Assembly: GCA_945862065.1 (NCBI GenBank)
Contig: CAMAWT010000003.1
Location: 62,001 to 126,000 of the forward strand
Reading direction: 5' to 3'
Length of the DNA: 64,000 nt
DNA from: Flavobacterium psychrophilum
GTDB taxonomy: Bacteria > Bacteroidota > Bacteroidia > Flavobacteriales > Flavobacteriaceae
This document shows positions 42,478-51,460 of the stretch, in pieces. Positions within the stretch are counted from its first letter, which is position 1; each line of letters begins with the position of its first letter. Below the pieces are notes generated by a model. That model was not told the DNA's origin, did no database searches, and saw nothing but the letters and a program-made list of their open reading frames with translations. The position numbers were made by a program, and so were the translations under genes.

Positions 42478-43782
42478 ATGTCAAAAAAGAAAGTTTACAT
42501 CACTATTGGAGTATTATTAGGAATAATAATTCTACTTATTGCTTTATCTAAAGCAGGTGTTTTTGGAGAAAGAGATACTTCTATTGAAGTTGAAACTGCC
42601 AAAGTTGAAGAAATAACAATCATCGAAAAAGTATCGGCAACCGGAAAAATACAACCCGAAATTGAAGTTAAGATTTCTTCAGAAGTTTCTGGTGAAATCA
42701 TTGCATTGCCTGTAAAAGAGGGCCAAGTAGTGAAAAAAGGAGATCTTTTAGTGAAAATCAATCCCGATTTATATACCTCTGGATTAGATCGTTCGGTTTC
42801 TAATTATTCTGGAACAAAAGCTGGATTAAGCCAAGCGGATGCCTCATACAAAGAAGCACAAGCCAATTTCAACAGAAGCAAAATGCTGTATGACAAAGGA
42901 ATCATTTCAAAATCGGAATGGGACAAAGCAACTGCTGCCTTTGAAGTAGCAAAAGCTAGCAAAGAGTCGGCATATTATAATGTGAAAAGTGCCTCTGCAA
43001 CGGTTAAAGAAGCCAAAGACAATTTAGGAAGAACCACTATCTATTCTCCAGAAAACGGAACCATTTCGATGTTAAACGTAGAATTGGGCGAACGCGTTTT
43101 GGGAACCCAACAAATGACTGGAACAGAGATTTTACGTGTTGCGAATTTGAACAATATGGAAGTTGAAGTAGATGTTAATGAAAATGACATCGTAAAAATC
43201 AGTATTGGCGATAGTACTAATATTCAAGTAGATGCTTATCTTAAAAAAGAATTTAAAGGCGTTGTAACCAGCATTTCAAATTCGGCAAGCGCTGCAACTA
43301 CAGCAGATCAAGTAACGAACTTTAAAGTAAAAGTAAGAATTTTAAAAGAATCATACCAAGATTTAACAGAAGGTAAACCTGCAACGTTTTCTCCTTTTAG
43401 ACCAGGAATGACAGCAACGGTTGATATAATTACGACCAGAAAAGAAAAAGTGTTGGGTGTGCCAATTAGTGCTGTAGTTGTAAAATCGGATACAACGGCC
43501 ACCAAAAAATTTGCTGTGGAAGAAAAAGCGGGTGAAGAGGGAGATAAATCATTACCGAAATCGGATAAAAAATTCGAATGTGTGTTTGTAAAAGTGGGTG
43601 ACAAAGCAAAAATTAGAATTGTAAAAACCGGAATTCAAGACGATTCAAAAATTGAAATTTTATCAGGATTGAAAGCTGGCGACGAGATAATCGTAGGGCC
43701 TTATGTAACCGTTTCGAAAGAATTAAACTCTGGCGATAAAGTAAAAGGTGCTTCTGATAAAACAGAAAAAGCAAAAAAATAA
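42478..43782 (+). CDS. Periplasmic adaptor subunit of an efflux pump (HlyD/MacA-like)
   Basis: A 434-residue membrane-fusion protein. One N-terminal membrane helix (about 8-24) is followed by the half-lipoyl motif KISSEVSGEIIALPVKEGQV, a coiled-coil hairpin (SNYSGTKAGLSQADASYKEA, SKSEWDKATAAFEVAK), the second lipoyl half (TTIYSPENGTISMLNVELG) and the barrel and membrane-proximal domains (GMTATVDIITTRKEKVLGVP). It would link an inner-membrane pump to TolC. The end is rich in Lys and Ser. tsaB starts 2 bases after its stop; the pump is not encoded nearby. Confidence 0.92.
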   Translation: MSKKKVYITIGVLLGIIILLIALSKAGVFGERDTSIEVETAKVEEITIIEKVSATGKIQPEIEVKISSEVSGEIIALPVKEGQVVKKGDLLVKINPDLYTSGLDRSVSNYSGTKAGLSQADASYKEAQANFNRSKMLYDKGIISKSEWDKATAAFEVAKASKESAYYNVKSASATVKEAKDNLGRTTIYSPENGTISMLNVELGERVLGTQQMTGTEILRVANLNNMEVEVDVNENDIVKISIGDSTNIQVDAYLKKEFKGVVTSISNSASAATTADQVTNFKVKVRILKESYQDLTEGKPATFSPFRPGMTATVDIITTRKEKVLGVPISAVVVKSDTTATKKFAVEEKAGEEGDKSLPKSDKKFECVFVKVGDKAKIRIVKTGIQDDSKIEILSGLKAGDEIIVGPYVTVSKELNSGDKVKGASDKTEKAKK

Positions 43783-43784
43783 AT

Positions 43785-44459
43785 TTGGTTTATATTTTAA
43801 ACATAGAAACAAGTACCAAAAACTGCTCGGTTGCGTTATCGCAAAACGGGCAGTTGTTGCTTTGTAAAGAAATGTCCGATCAAGGTTTTTCGCATGCCGA
43901 AAAATTACATGTTTTCATTGAAGAAATTTTAGCCGAAACTTCTATTTCATTTTCTCAATTATCAGCCATAGCCGTTAGTTCGGGACCAGGATCGTACACC
44001 GGATTAAGAATTGGTGTTTCTGCGGCAAAAGGACTAAGTTTTGCAGGCAATATTCCGCTTATTTCAGTTGATACCTTAATGTCTTTGGCACACCAAATTA
44101 ACATTCCTGACGGATTTATTATCCCCATGATTGATGCCCGACGAATGGAGGTTTATAGCGCTGTTTTTAACTCAAAAAAAGAAATGGTTCGTGGGGTTGA
44201 AGCTCAAATAATTACCAGCGAAAGTTTTGCTGAAATTACAGATACTATTTACTTTATAGGCGACTCCAATGAGAAAGTAAAATCAATTTTAGACAAGCCC
44301 AATCATGTTTTTTTAGACGAACATACTTACCCTTCCGCACAACAAATGTGTGAGCTTTCCTATCAAAAATTTCTAAACAATCAATTGGAAGATTTGGCAT
44401 ATTATGAGCCTTATTATTTGAAGGATTTTCTATTTATAAAATCTACCAAATCTGTTTGA
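43785..44459 (+). CDS. tsaB: tRNA threonylcarbamoyladenosine biosynthesis protein TsaB
   Basis: A 224-residue ASKHA-fold protein that acts with TsaD and TsaE in making t6A at position 37 of ANN-decoding tRNAs. ILNIETSTKNCSVALSQNG (nucleotide-binding strand), LSAIAVSSGPGSYTGLRIGV and SAAKGLSFAGNIPLISVDTL are diagnostic. The start is TTG at 43785, two bases after the adaptor stop codon, giving the proper N-terminus MVYILNIETS. It is the last gene of the tolC operon; its presence there seems unrelated to efflux but keeps an essential gene transcribed. Confidence 0.94.
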   Translation: MVYILNIETSTKNCSVALSQNGQLLLCKEMSDQGFSHAEKLHVFIEEILAETSISFSQLSAIAVSSGPGSYTGLRIGVSAAKGLSFAGNIPLISVDTLMSLAHQINIPDGFIIPMIDARRMEVYSAVFNSKKEMVRGVEAQIITSESFAEITDTIYFIGDSNEKVKSILDKPNHVFLDEHTYPSAQQMCELSYQKFLNNQLEDLAYYEPYYLKDFLFIKSTKSV

Positions 44460-44839
44460 TTTGAGGCAAGTTTGTGAATTTTACTTTATTTTTAACTACG
44501 GATGAAACGGATTTTTCGGATTGTCACGGATTAAATCTGTGAAATTTGTTGTAAAAAAATAAGAGAGATTTAACTTACAGTTTTTTTGGATATTTACGCT
44601 AAAAAAATTTTATAAATGGAATATGATTTGAAACTTTTTGAAATCAGGAAATTGTTGTTTGATTAAAATCCATTCTTGCTACCGAATTTAAAATCAAAAA
44701 TTATTTCCATTTGTGAAATGTAATGCTTGAAGTTTCAAGATTTTGGTATTTAGCAATTAGTTAATTTAATTAAAAAAAGGGAAATTGAGAAAACTACAAA
44801 ATATTTCATCAGAAAATGCCTAGCCATTTGCTTTAAATA
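44460..44839. other. Intergenic region, 380 bases, no gene seen
   Basis: Between tsaB and the convergent histidine kinase. It is AT-rich and contains short imperfect repeats such as GATGAAACGGATTTTTCGG and CACGGATTAAATCTGTG (a weak inverted repeat around 44517-44540), of a kind common between genes in this group. No open frame over 60 codons, RNA gene or strong terminator is evident. Confidence 0.6.
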
Positions 44840-46306
44840 TTAATCAACAATTGGGAACGTTACCGTAAACGTGGTGCCTGTTCCAACCGCTGTATCAAAA
44901 ATAATGGTGCCTTTATAATTCTCAATGATGTTTTTGATAATCCCTAATCCGAGTCCCATGCCGCTTGTTTTGGTGGTAAATTTTGGTTCGAATATATAAG
45001 CAGAATTTTCGGTTTCGATGCCGGTTCCATTATCTTTTACGCTGATGTTGACGTTGTTGTCTTGTTTTTTTACGGCGACGATAATGTTTTTCTCTTCTTG
45101 CTCTTCGGGTATGGCTTGGATGGCGTTTTTGACCAAATTGGTGATGATTCTGATGAGTTGCGTTCGATCCATAATGGTGATGATTTCGTCATCTTCACTT
45201 TCGAAATGAATGTATTCTTCGTTGAAAATATCCAATGAAAACTCAACAACTTCAACTACATTGAGTGTTTCGTTTTGTTGCGCCGGCATGGATGCAAAAT
45301 TTGAAAAAGCAGAGGCAACCGAACTCATGGTATCTATTTGCTGAATCAACGTTTTGGTATAATCGCTCAGTTTTTGCTTTAAATTTGGATCGGATTCTTC
45401 AAACTTCCGTTGAAAATTTTGAACGGTTAAACGCATCGGCGTCAATGGATTTTTAATCTCGTGTGCTACTTGTTTTGCCATTTCGCGCCAAGCTTGTTCA
45501 CGTTCTCCTTGTGCCAATTTGGTTGCGCTTTCTTCTAGTTTATCAACCATGTCGTTGTAAGCCGTTATGAGCGAATTGATTTCACGACTGTTGGCTTCAA
45601 TCACGATTTTTTCGTTTTTTTGGTTTAAGCTAGTTTCGTTGATTTTATCAGAAATTGTTTTTAATGACTTGGTTATGTACGATGCTAAAAAATAAGCTAA
45701 TGCAAATGCAATGAGCAACATGAAGAAATAAACCTGCGTTAATTTTATCAAAAATTCTTGAATTTCATTTTCATAAAAACTATCATCTTCTACATACGGA
45801 AGGTTCAAAATTCCGAGTGGTTTGAATTTATCGTCTTTGATTTGGCTGAAAGACGATCTGTTTTTGACGCCATCAATACTTTTTATATCAACATATCTTT
45901 TCTCAATTGATGATTTTACGAGTTTAACAATATATTTTGGAACAGGCGGCGAAATACTATCAACAGAAAAAGAGGCTTTTGAAGATTTAATTAGTTTTCC
46001 ATCTAGTGAATAAATATTGATTTCAAGACTGTGAATATCGGATAATTCGTGAATTTTATCCTTAAAAATTAGGGGTAAATTCTTTTCGTTCAACGGATAA
46101 GTCGTATTGGAAAGCACATAATTGATGTGCTCCTTGATGGCATCTTCTTTTCGGTCCAAACGCTCTTGATGGTAATTTCGAGCTTCATTTTTGAACTGAA
46201 TCAACGAAATAGAAGCCATTAAAATAGACGCGATTAATATTAATACAATCATCGATAGGAAAATCCTAATACGAAGTGACAGCATTGAAAATTTGAAGTT
46301 GTTCAT
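44840..46306 (-). CDS. HAMP-containing sensor histidine kinase, NtrY-like (orphan)
   Basis: A 488-residue inner-membrane kinase. TM1 (about 12-34) and TM2 (about 188-210) flank a periplasmic domain of about 150 residues. A HAMP linker (KSLKTISDKINETSLNQ) leads to AHEIKNPLTPMRLTVQNFQRK, the NtrY-type H box. The ATPase domain shows NLVKNAIQAIPEEQEEKN, DNGTGIETENSAYIFEPKF and SGMGLGLGIIKNI. No response regulator is nearby. In Bacteroidetes this family commonly lies near hem or cell-envelope genes, but nothing here identifies the signal. Confidence 0.93.
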   Translation of the reverse strand: MNNFKFSMLSLRIRIFLSMIVLILIASILMASISLIQFKNEARNYHQERLDRKEDAIKEHINYVLSNTTYPLNEKNLPLIFKDKIHELSDIHSLEINIYSLDGKLIKSSKASFSVDSISPPVPKYIVKLVKSSIEKRYVDIKSIDGVKNRSSFSQIKDDKFKPLGILNLPYVEDDSFYENEIQEFLIKLTQVYFFMLLIAFALAYFLASYITKSLKTISDKINETSLNQKNEKIVIEANSREINSLITAYNDMVDKLEESATKLAQGEREQAWREMAKQVAHEIKNPLTPMRLTVQNFQRKFEESDPNLKQKLSDYTKTLIQQIDTMSSVASAFSNFASMPAQQNETLNVVEVVEFSLDIFNEEYIHFESEDDEIITIMDRTQLIRIITNLVKNAIQAIPEEQEEKNIIVAVKKQDNNVNISVKDNGTGIETENSAYIFEPKFTTKTSGMGLGLGIIKNIIENYKGTIIFDTAVGTGTTFTVTFPIVD

Positions 46307-46320
46307 TGTTTGATTTTCAG

Positions 46321-46411
46321 TCTCAGTATTCAGTCTCAGTATTCAGTCTCAGTATTCAGTCTAAATATTTAGTCTAAATATTTAGACTGAATATTTAGTT
46401 TCAGATTTAGA
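46321..46411. repeat. 13-bp tandem repeat
   Basis: Three perfect units of TCTCAGTATTCAG are followed by TCTAAATATTTAG twice, ACTGAATATTTAG and TTTCAGATTTAGA, seven units in lockstep. It is at the 5' side of the histidine kinase and the 3' side of hemJ. A looser run of 7-9-mers (ACTGTGACTGTAAACTGTAA) follows up to 46462. Copy number is likely to vary between strains. Confidence 0.8.
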
Positions 46412-46462
46412 CGCGCCTGATCACTGTGACTGTAAACTGTAAACTGTGACTGCGACTTTAAA

Positions 46463-47002
46463 CTACTTTTTTTCTCTTATTCTCTTATAAAATTTAAACC
46501 CAAGCATGATGATTATTGAAAACAAAAATATTCCGATAACGCCATAAATCCAATTGAAAGCATTTTTTAAAATTACTAAAAAAACAACCGCAAACAAAAT
46601 TATGGTGGCACCTTCATTCCAAAGGCGCATAAAGTTGGAGGTATATTTAAAAGTATCGTTTTGCAATTGCTTATATATTTGTTGACATTTTATATGATAC
46701 AAAAATAGCGCCAAAACAAATCCGAGTTTCACATGCATCCAAGGCATTTGTAACCAAGCTGGCATCAAAATTAGTAACCAAACCGCAAATAATGTAGCTA
46801 AAACCGCACTTGGCCAAGTAATTATATACCAAAGACGATACGTCATTATTTTGTATTGGTTTAATAAAATTTCTCTCTCTGGCGAAGGTTTTTCATTCGC
46901 TTCAATTTGATATACAAACAAACGAACAATATAAAACAACCCTGCAAACCAAGTGATTACAAAGATAAGGTGAAGTGATTTTAGGTAATTGTAGAGTTCC
47001 AT
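46463..47002 (-). CDS. hemJ: Protoporphyrinogen IX oxidase HemJ (CopD-like membrane protein)
   Basis: A 179-residue protein with four to five membrane helices. The opening SLHLIFVITWFAGLFYIVRLF is typical of HemJ (UPF0093), including the conserved haem-ligand His11. The essential lysine is in MPWMHVKLGFVL. The enzyme oxidises protoporphyrinogen IX to protoporphyrin IX, the penultimate step of haem synthesis, and its location beside hemH fits. General databases often call it 'CopD family'. The ATG overlaps the stop of the preceding YhcG gene (TAATG), so translation is coupled to a nuclease gene. Confidence 0.9.
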   Translation of the reverse strand: MELYNYLKSLHLIFVITWFAGLFYIVRLFVYQIEANEKPSPEREILLNQYKIMTYRLWYIITWPSAVLATLFAVWLLILMPAWLQMPWMHVKLGFVLALFLYHIKCQQIYKQLQNDTFKYTSNFMRLWNEGATIILFAVVFLVILKNAFNWIYGVIGIFLFSIIIMLGFKFYKRIREKK

Positions 47003-48021
47003 TAATCTAAATTTTCATTGTTTTGTAATAATCGCTCAAATTCTTGTTCTGTTGGCAAAAATTGTGCTATTTCATTTGGCAATTGTTTGTAACTATATGT
47101 TGCAACTCCAATTGGATTATTTGCCATTTCTAATGCGTATTCAACCGTTATTTTGCTTTTTGTTTTGCAAAGCAATATTCCGATTGTTTGATTATCTTCG
47201 GGATATTTGATAGTTTTATCTAATAAATGCAAGTACCAGTTTAATTGTTGGCTATGTTCTGGTTTGAATTCTGTGGTTTTTAATTCGATTGCAATCATCG
47301 ATTTTAATTTTCTGTGAAAAAAAAGTAAATCTACAAAATATTCTTTATCGTCTAATTCAAGTCGAAATTGTCTCCCCATAAATGCAAAATCATTGCCAAG
47401 TTGTCCAATAGTTTTAATAATATTATTAACTAATGCGTTTTCTAAATCTCTTTCGGTATGTAATTCTTCTAGATTTAAAAACGACAAATTATATTCGTCT
47501 TTAAATTCTAAACGATATTCAATTAGTTTATTTTCATTAAGTGTTTTAGAAAAATTATTTTGAAATTCTAATTGCTTTTTGAAGCTATCAAATTTAATTT
47601 CTTCCTCCAAAATTGATCTACTCCAACCTCGTTCTAACGATTTTTGCAAATAGAAAGTCCTTTCCTCTTTATTTTTTACCTTAGCAAAAATAAGGTTTGA
47701 ATGTCCCCAAGGAATTTTGGACACAGCTTGTGTCCAAATTGAATTTTGGCAAATTTCTTCATAAATTAATTTCATTCGTCTTAAATTTCTTGACGAAAAA
47801 CCTTTTACTCCAACATATTCTGTTTGCAAATCTTTTGATATAGTATCAATAATGCTTTCACCCCAACCCGATTTTAGTTTTTCAGAAAATATTTTTCCAA
47901 AATCGAGATACATTAAAATCATTTCAGAATTTACCGTCGAAAGACTTTTGTATTGAGCAAGTTTTATTCGCTCCTTTAAATTTAAAAGTGTTTGATTATA
48001 ATTTTCAGGTAATTTTTCCAT
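47002..48021 (-). CDS. YhcG/DUF1016 family PDDEXK nuclease domain protein
   Basis: A 339-residue protein with the DUF1016 N-terminal DNA-binding region (LAQYKSLSTVNSEMILMYLD, SSRNLRRMKLIYEEI) and a C-terminal PD-(D/E)xK nuclease fold: FRLELDDKEYFVDLLFFHRK and SMIAIELKTTEFKPEHSQQL give the D and E-x-K residues. YhcG proteins are linked to DNA processing and are often seen with mobile elements or restriction loci; their substrate is not settled. Here it sits 15 bases after hemH and overlaps hemJ, so it is inside a haem operon. No mobility gene or terminal repeats are seen at its ends. Confidence 0.9.
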   Translation of the reverse strand: MEKLPENYNQTLLNLKERIKLAQYKSLSTVNSEMILMYLDFGKIFSEKLKSGWGESIIDTISKDLQTEYVGVKGFSSRNLRRMKLIYEEICQNSIWTQAVSKIPWGHSNLIFAKVKNKEERTFYLQKSLERGWSRSILEEEIKFDSFKKQLEFQNNFSKTLNENKLIEYRLEFKDEYNLSFLNLEELHTERDLENALVNNIIKTIGQLGNDFAFMGRQFRLELDDKEYFVDLLFFHRKLKSMIAIELKTTEFKPEHSQQLNWYLHLLDKTIKYPEDNQTIGILLCKTKSKITVEYALEMANNPIGVATYSYKQLPNEIAQFLPTEQEFERLLQNNENLD

Positions 48022-48036
48022 AAAATAAATCTAACT

Positions 48037-49053
48037 TTATGCTTTTTTAAACTCCTCAATCCAATTTGCAACCACACCACACCATTCGTCTTCATCATTC
48101 ATACAAGGAATGGCCATAAACTCTTCGCCACCGTGGTGAATAAATTCTTCGTTGGCTTCCATCGCAATTTCTTCCAAAGTTTCTAAACAATCGGCCACAA
48201 AAGCAGGTGTTACAACGGCTAGTTTTTTAATTCCTTTCTCAGGCATTTTATTCACTTCAACATCGGTATAAGGTGTAAGCCATTTGTCTCCTGCCAATCG
48301 AGATTGAAAGGTTTGACTGTATTTTCCTTCCGGAATCCCTAACAATTTCACTACTTGTTTGGTCGTTTCATAACATTGATGGCTATAACAAAACTCATGT
48401 GCTGGCGAAGGTGTTTCACAACAAGTTCTGTCCATTTTACAATGCGATTTCGTAATATCTGTTTTTCGAATATGACGTTTCGGAACACCATGATACGAAA
48501 ACAATAAATGATCGTATTCAAAACCTTCTAAATGTCTTTTTATTGAATTGGCTAAAGCCTGAATATAATCGGGTTTATTGTAAAAAGCCGGAACATTAGT
48601 AATCTTCATTTCTGGGAAATGCTTGGCGCGAAGTTCCTCTGCCAACACCAAAATAGTAGTGGTAGATGCCATGGCGTGTTGCGGATACAATGGAAAAAGC
48701 ATCACATCAGTTACGCCTTTATCATGTAATTCTTGCAAGCCTTTTAATATAGTTATGGTTCCATAACGCATCGCCAAAGCAACTGGAATGTCAACCAAAC
48801 CTTTCACTTTTTGGTGCATTTTTTTGGAAAGCACTATTAATGGCGAACCTTCATCGGTCCAAACTCTAGCATATGCTTCTGCAGATTTTTTGGGTCTTGT
48901 TTGTAAAATAACGCCTCTCACCAATAAAGCACGTAATAAAAACGGAACGTCAATTACGAATTTATCCATTAAAAATTCATCTAAATACGGCTTCACGTCT
49001 TTAGCAGTTGGACTTTCTGGTGAACCAAGATTTACTAATAATACTCCTTTCAT
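48037..49053 (-). CDS. hemH: Ferrochelatase
   Basis: A 338-residue enzyme that inserts Fe2+ into protoporphyrin IX. The N-terminus MKGVLLVNLGSPESPTAKDV is characteristic. Catalytic features are MRYGTITILKGLQEL, LLFSYHGVPKRHIRKTD (the active-site histidine), QTFQSRLAGDKWLTPYTD and FVADCLETLEEIAMEANEEF with the conserved glutamates. It follows the AraC-type regulator by 12 bases and is followed by yhcG and hemJ on the same strand. Confidence 0.96.
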   Translation of the reverse strand: MKGVLLVNLGSPESPTAKDVKPYLDEFLMDKFVIDVPFLLRALLVRGVILQTRPKKSAEAYARVWTDEGSPLIVLSKKMHQKVKGLVDIPVALAMRYGTITILKGLQELHDKGVTDVMLFPLYPQHAMASTTTILVLAEELRAKHFPEMKITNVPAFYNKPDYIQALANSIKRHLEGFEYDHLLFSYHGVPKRHIRKTDITKSHCKMDRTCCETPSPAHEFCYSHQCYETTKQVVKLLGIPEGKYSQTFQSRLAGDKWLTPYTDVEVNKMPEKGIKKLAVVTPAFVADCLETLEEIAMEANEEFIHHGGEEFMAIPCMNDEDEWCGVVANWIEEFKKA

Positions 49054-49065
49054 TTGTTGTTTTTT

Positions 49066-49944
49066 TTAGTTTTGTAAGTTAACATTCAAGTTTAATAAAT
49101 ATTTTTTTGGTGTAGTTCCAAATTTCTTTTTAAAAGCAGCAATAAAATGGCTAGAAGTACTGTAACCAATTTTCAATCCCACTTCGTTTACATTATATGA
49201 ACCGGTATCCAAAAGTTTTCGAGCAAATTCCATTTTATAATCGAATAAAAAATTAAAAACGGTGTCACCATAAATTTCTTTAAAACCCGCTTTTAATTTT
49301 TTTAATGAAATACCCACTTCATCAGATAATTCTTGTAGACCAGGTGGTTCAGCCATGTTTTTAATAATAATTTCTTTGGCTTTTTTAATTTTCAAAACAT
49401 TTTCTTCATCAGATAAAAACGGACAATGTTCTGCATTTGGATCTTCATTGGTGTTGAAAAATAAGCTTAACAATTCGTAACTTTTTCCTTTTAAATACAA
49501 AGTTTTGATAGATGAATTTTGATTGTAATGAAACATCTGATTCAAAACAATTGCCATTGACGGGCTGATGCTTTCTTCAGTATAATATTTTTTTTCCAAA
49601 TTGTCTTTACTCAAAAACGGAATCATTTCTGTATCGGATGAAAATAGCGTATGGAATTTTTTTATCGAAATTAAAATAGAAATAATCCAACTTTTCGGAG
49701 CAATTTCTAAATGAAGCGGCAATTCTTTTTGTGGATTATAAAGTAAAAGCGCTTTTTCTTCATTTAATTCTAATGTGTACGAATTATTGTTAAAAATAAA
49801 TTTCCCTTTTCCTTTTACATTAAAATGAAACTGAATTAAACCAGAACCTACTTGTTTTTCAGACGTTTCGGTGTTTTCAGAATCGTTTTGAAATCGTAGT
49901 AAAGTAAAATCGGTATCAATTTTAATTTCTTCAAATGAACTCAT
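49066..49944 (-). CDS. AraC family transcriptional regulator next to haem genes
   Basis: A 292-residue regulator. The C-terminal AraC domain has two helix-turn-helix parts (PPGLQELSDEVGISLKKLKA and NVNEVGLKIGYSTSSHFIAA, then FKKKFGTTPKKY). The N-terminal 170 residues show a cupin-like effector domain (LIQFHFNVKGKGKFIF). It lies directly upstream of hemH, is divergent from hemA, and has its own promoter in the 200-base hemA gap, so it is a natural candidate to control both haem arms. The effector (iron, haem or another) is unknown. Confidence 0.92.
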   Translation of the reverse strand: MSSFEEIKIDTDFTLLRFQNDSENTETSEKQVGSGLIQFHFNVKGKGKFIFNNNSYTLELNEEKALLLYNPQKELPLHLEIAPKSWIISILISIKKFHTLFSSDTEMIPFLSKDNLEKKYYTEESISPSMAIVLNQMFHYNQNSSIKTLYLKGKSYELLSLFFNTNEDPNAEHCPFLSDEENVLKIKKAKEIIIKNMAEPPGLQELSDEVGISLKKLKAGFKEIYGDTVFNFLFDYKMEFARKLLDTGSYNVNEVGLKIGYSTSSHFIAAFKKKFGTTPKKYLLNLNVNLQN

Positions 49945-50036
49945 AGCGTTATTTTTTTATGAATTGTTTAACTAAAAGCAAGTTTATTATTTATATTTAT
50001 TCTAAACAAATGACTCGCATAGTGTTGAATCTGTTG

Positions 50037-50069
50037 CAAATTTACTAGATTATATCAAAATAAGTGCAA
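50037..50069 (-). promoter_or_regulatory. Promoter of araC-type regulator-hemH-yhcG-hemJ
   Basis: On the minus strand TTG (50069-50067), a 22-base spacer and TAAATTTG (50044-50037) fit the consensus. The start codon of the regulator at 49944 is about 90 bases away. It is divergent from the hemA promoter. Confidence 0.6.
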
Positions 50070-50114
50070 TTTATTTGAAAAAATCTATTTACGATATAAA
50101 AAGTACTTTCAGCG

Positions 50115-50146
50115 TTGTTTTTGTTCAGATGTAAACTTTAATTTTG
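50115..50146 (+). promoter_or_regulatory. Promoter of hemACDE-orf-hemF
   Basis: TTG (50115-50117), a 21-base spacer and TAATTTTG (50139-50146) match both elements. A GTG that would extend hemA upstream overlaps the last base of the -7 box, so initiation must be at 50164 or 50176. Confidence 0.65.
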
Positions 50147-50175
50147 TGCATCTTTTAAATGAGATGAATTTATAT

Positions 50176-51432
50176 ATGGACAATCATTCACCGGTAAAAC
50201 AAACTACTTTTTACGCCATTGGGTTAAGCTACAAAAAAGCAGATGCTGAAATTAGAGGTAAATTTAGTTTAGACGTATCTGCCAAAACAAACCTTTTGGA
50301 ACAGGCGAAAAATAATGGGATAGAAAGTTTGATTGTAACTTCCACTTGTAACCGAACTGAAATTTACGGTTTTGCGCAACATCCTTTTCAATTGATTCAT
50401 TTGCTTTGCGAAAACAGTTTAGGAACCGTTGAAGAATTTCAAAAATATGCTTACGTTTACAAACAAAAAGAAGCGTTAAATCACATTTTCAGAGTAGGAA
50501 CCGGTTTGGATAGTCAGATTTTAGGTGATTTTGAAATTATTTCCCAATTAAAAAATGCCTTTGTAGAAAGCAAGAAATTCAATTTGGTTAATGCTTATTT
50601 GGAGCGTTTGGTAAATTCTGTCATTCAGGCGAGTAAAAAAGTTAAGAACGAAACTGAAATTTCAAGTGGCGCTACTTCCGTTTCTTTTGCAGCGGTTCAA
50701 TATATTTTTAAAAATGTAGAAGCTATTTCTGATAAAAATATTTTACTTTTTGGAACAGGAAAAATTGGAAGAAATACTTGTGAGAATTTGGTTAAACATT
50801 CCAAACACGATCAAATTACCTTAATAAATCGAACAAAAGACAAAGCAGAAAAATTAGCCAAAAAGCTCAATTTAATTGTTAAAGATTATTCAGATTTACA
50901 AATAGAACTACAAAAAACCGATGTTGTGGTCGTGGCGACTGGAGCTCAAAACCCAACCATCGATTTTGATATTTTAAATTTAAAAAAACCATTGCTTATT
51001 TTAGATTTGTCGATACCTAAAAATGTCAATGAAAACGTTAAGAAAAATCCATTTGTTACTTTAATTCATATGGATTATTTGTCTGGGATTACCGATGAAA
51101 CTTTAGAAAACAGAAAACTACATATACCAGCTGCCGAAGAAATTATTACAGATGTATTAACCGAATTTCTAACTTGGTCCAAAGGCAGAAAATACGCACC
51201 TACCATACATGCGTTGAAAGCCAAATTAAATGCTATTAAAGAATCTGAAATCAATCATTTAAAAAAGAAAAATGCCGATTTCAATGAAGAATATACCGAA
51301 ATTGTTACCGCAAAATTAATTCAAAAAATAACCAGTCATTTTGCCAATCACTTAAAAGACGACAACACGGTTGTAGATGAAAGTGTAGAATGGATTAATA
51401 AAGTTTTTCAAATAGAAAACCAAAAGCATTAA
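50176..51432 (+). CDS. hemA: Glutamyl-tRNA reductase
   Basis: A 418-residue enzyme of the C5 pathway that reduces glutamyl-tRNA to glutamate-1-semialdehyde, the first committed haem step. TFYAIGLSYKKADAEIRGKF opens it; the nucleophilic cysteine is in VTSTCNRTEIYGFA; NADPH binding in ILLFGTGKIGRNTCENL; and the dimer helix at the C-terminus. ATG at 50176 is chosen because related proteins start near MDNHSP; ATG 50164 is also possible (4 extra residues). It heads the forward hem operon. Confidence 0.95.
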   Translation: MDNHSPVKQTTFYAIGLSYKKADAEIRGKFSLDVSAKTNLLEQAKNNGIESLIVTSTCNRTEIYGFAQHPFQLIHLLCENSLGTVEEFQKYAYVYKQKEALNHIFRVGTGLDSQILGDFEIISQLKNAFVESKKFNLVNAYLERLVNSVIQASKKVKNETEISSGATSVSFAAVQYIFKNVEAISDKNILLFGTGKIGRNTCENLVKHSKHDQITLINRTKDKAEKLAKKLNLIVKDYSDLQIELQKTDVVVVATGAQNPTIDFDILNLKKPLLILDLSIPKNVNENVKKNPFVTLIHMDYLSGITDETLENRKLHIPAAEEIITDVLTEFLTWSKGRKYAPTIHALKAKLNAIKESEINHLKKKNADFNEEYTEIVTAKLIQKITSHFANHLKDDNTVVDESVEWINKVFQIENQKH

Positions 51433-51460
51433 ATATATTAATGTTTTAAAACATAAAATA

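Noticed and set aside
44460-44839. Possible small RNA or lost gene between tsaB and the histidine kinase
   Set aside because: No stable fold, promoter pair or coding frame could be supported; left as empty intergenic sequence.
46321-46411. Possible CRISPR array
   Set aside because: The 13-bp units are directly adjacent with no unique spacers and no cas gene is in the window.
50146-50175. hemA start at GTG 50146
   Set aside because: The codon begins at the last base of the consensus -7 box, so it is not in a transcript from that promoter.
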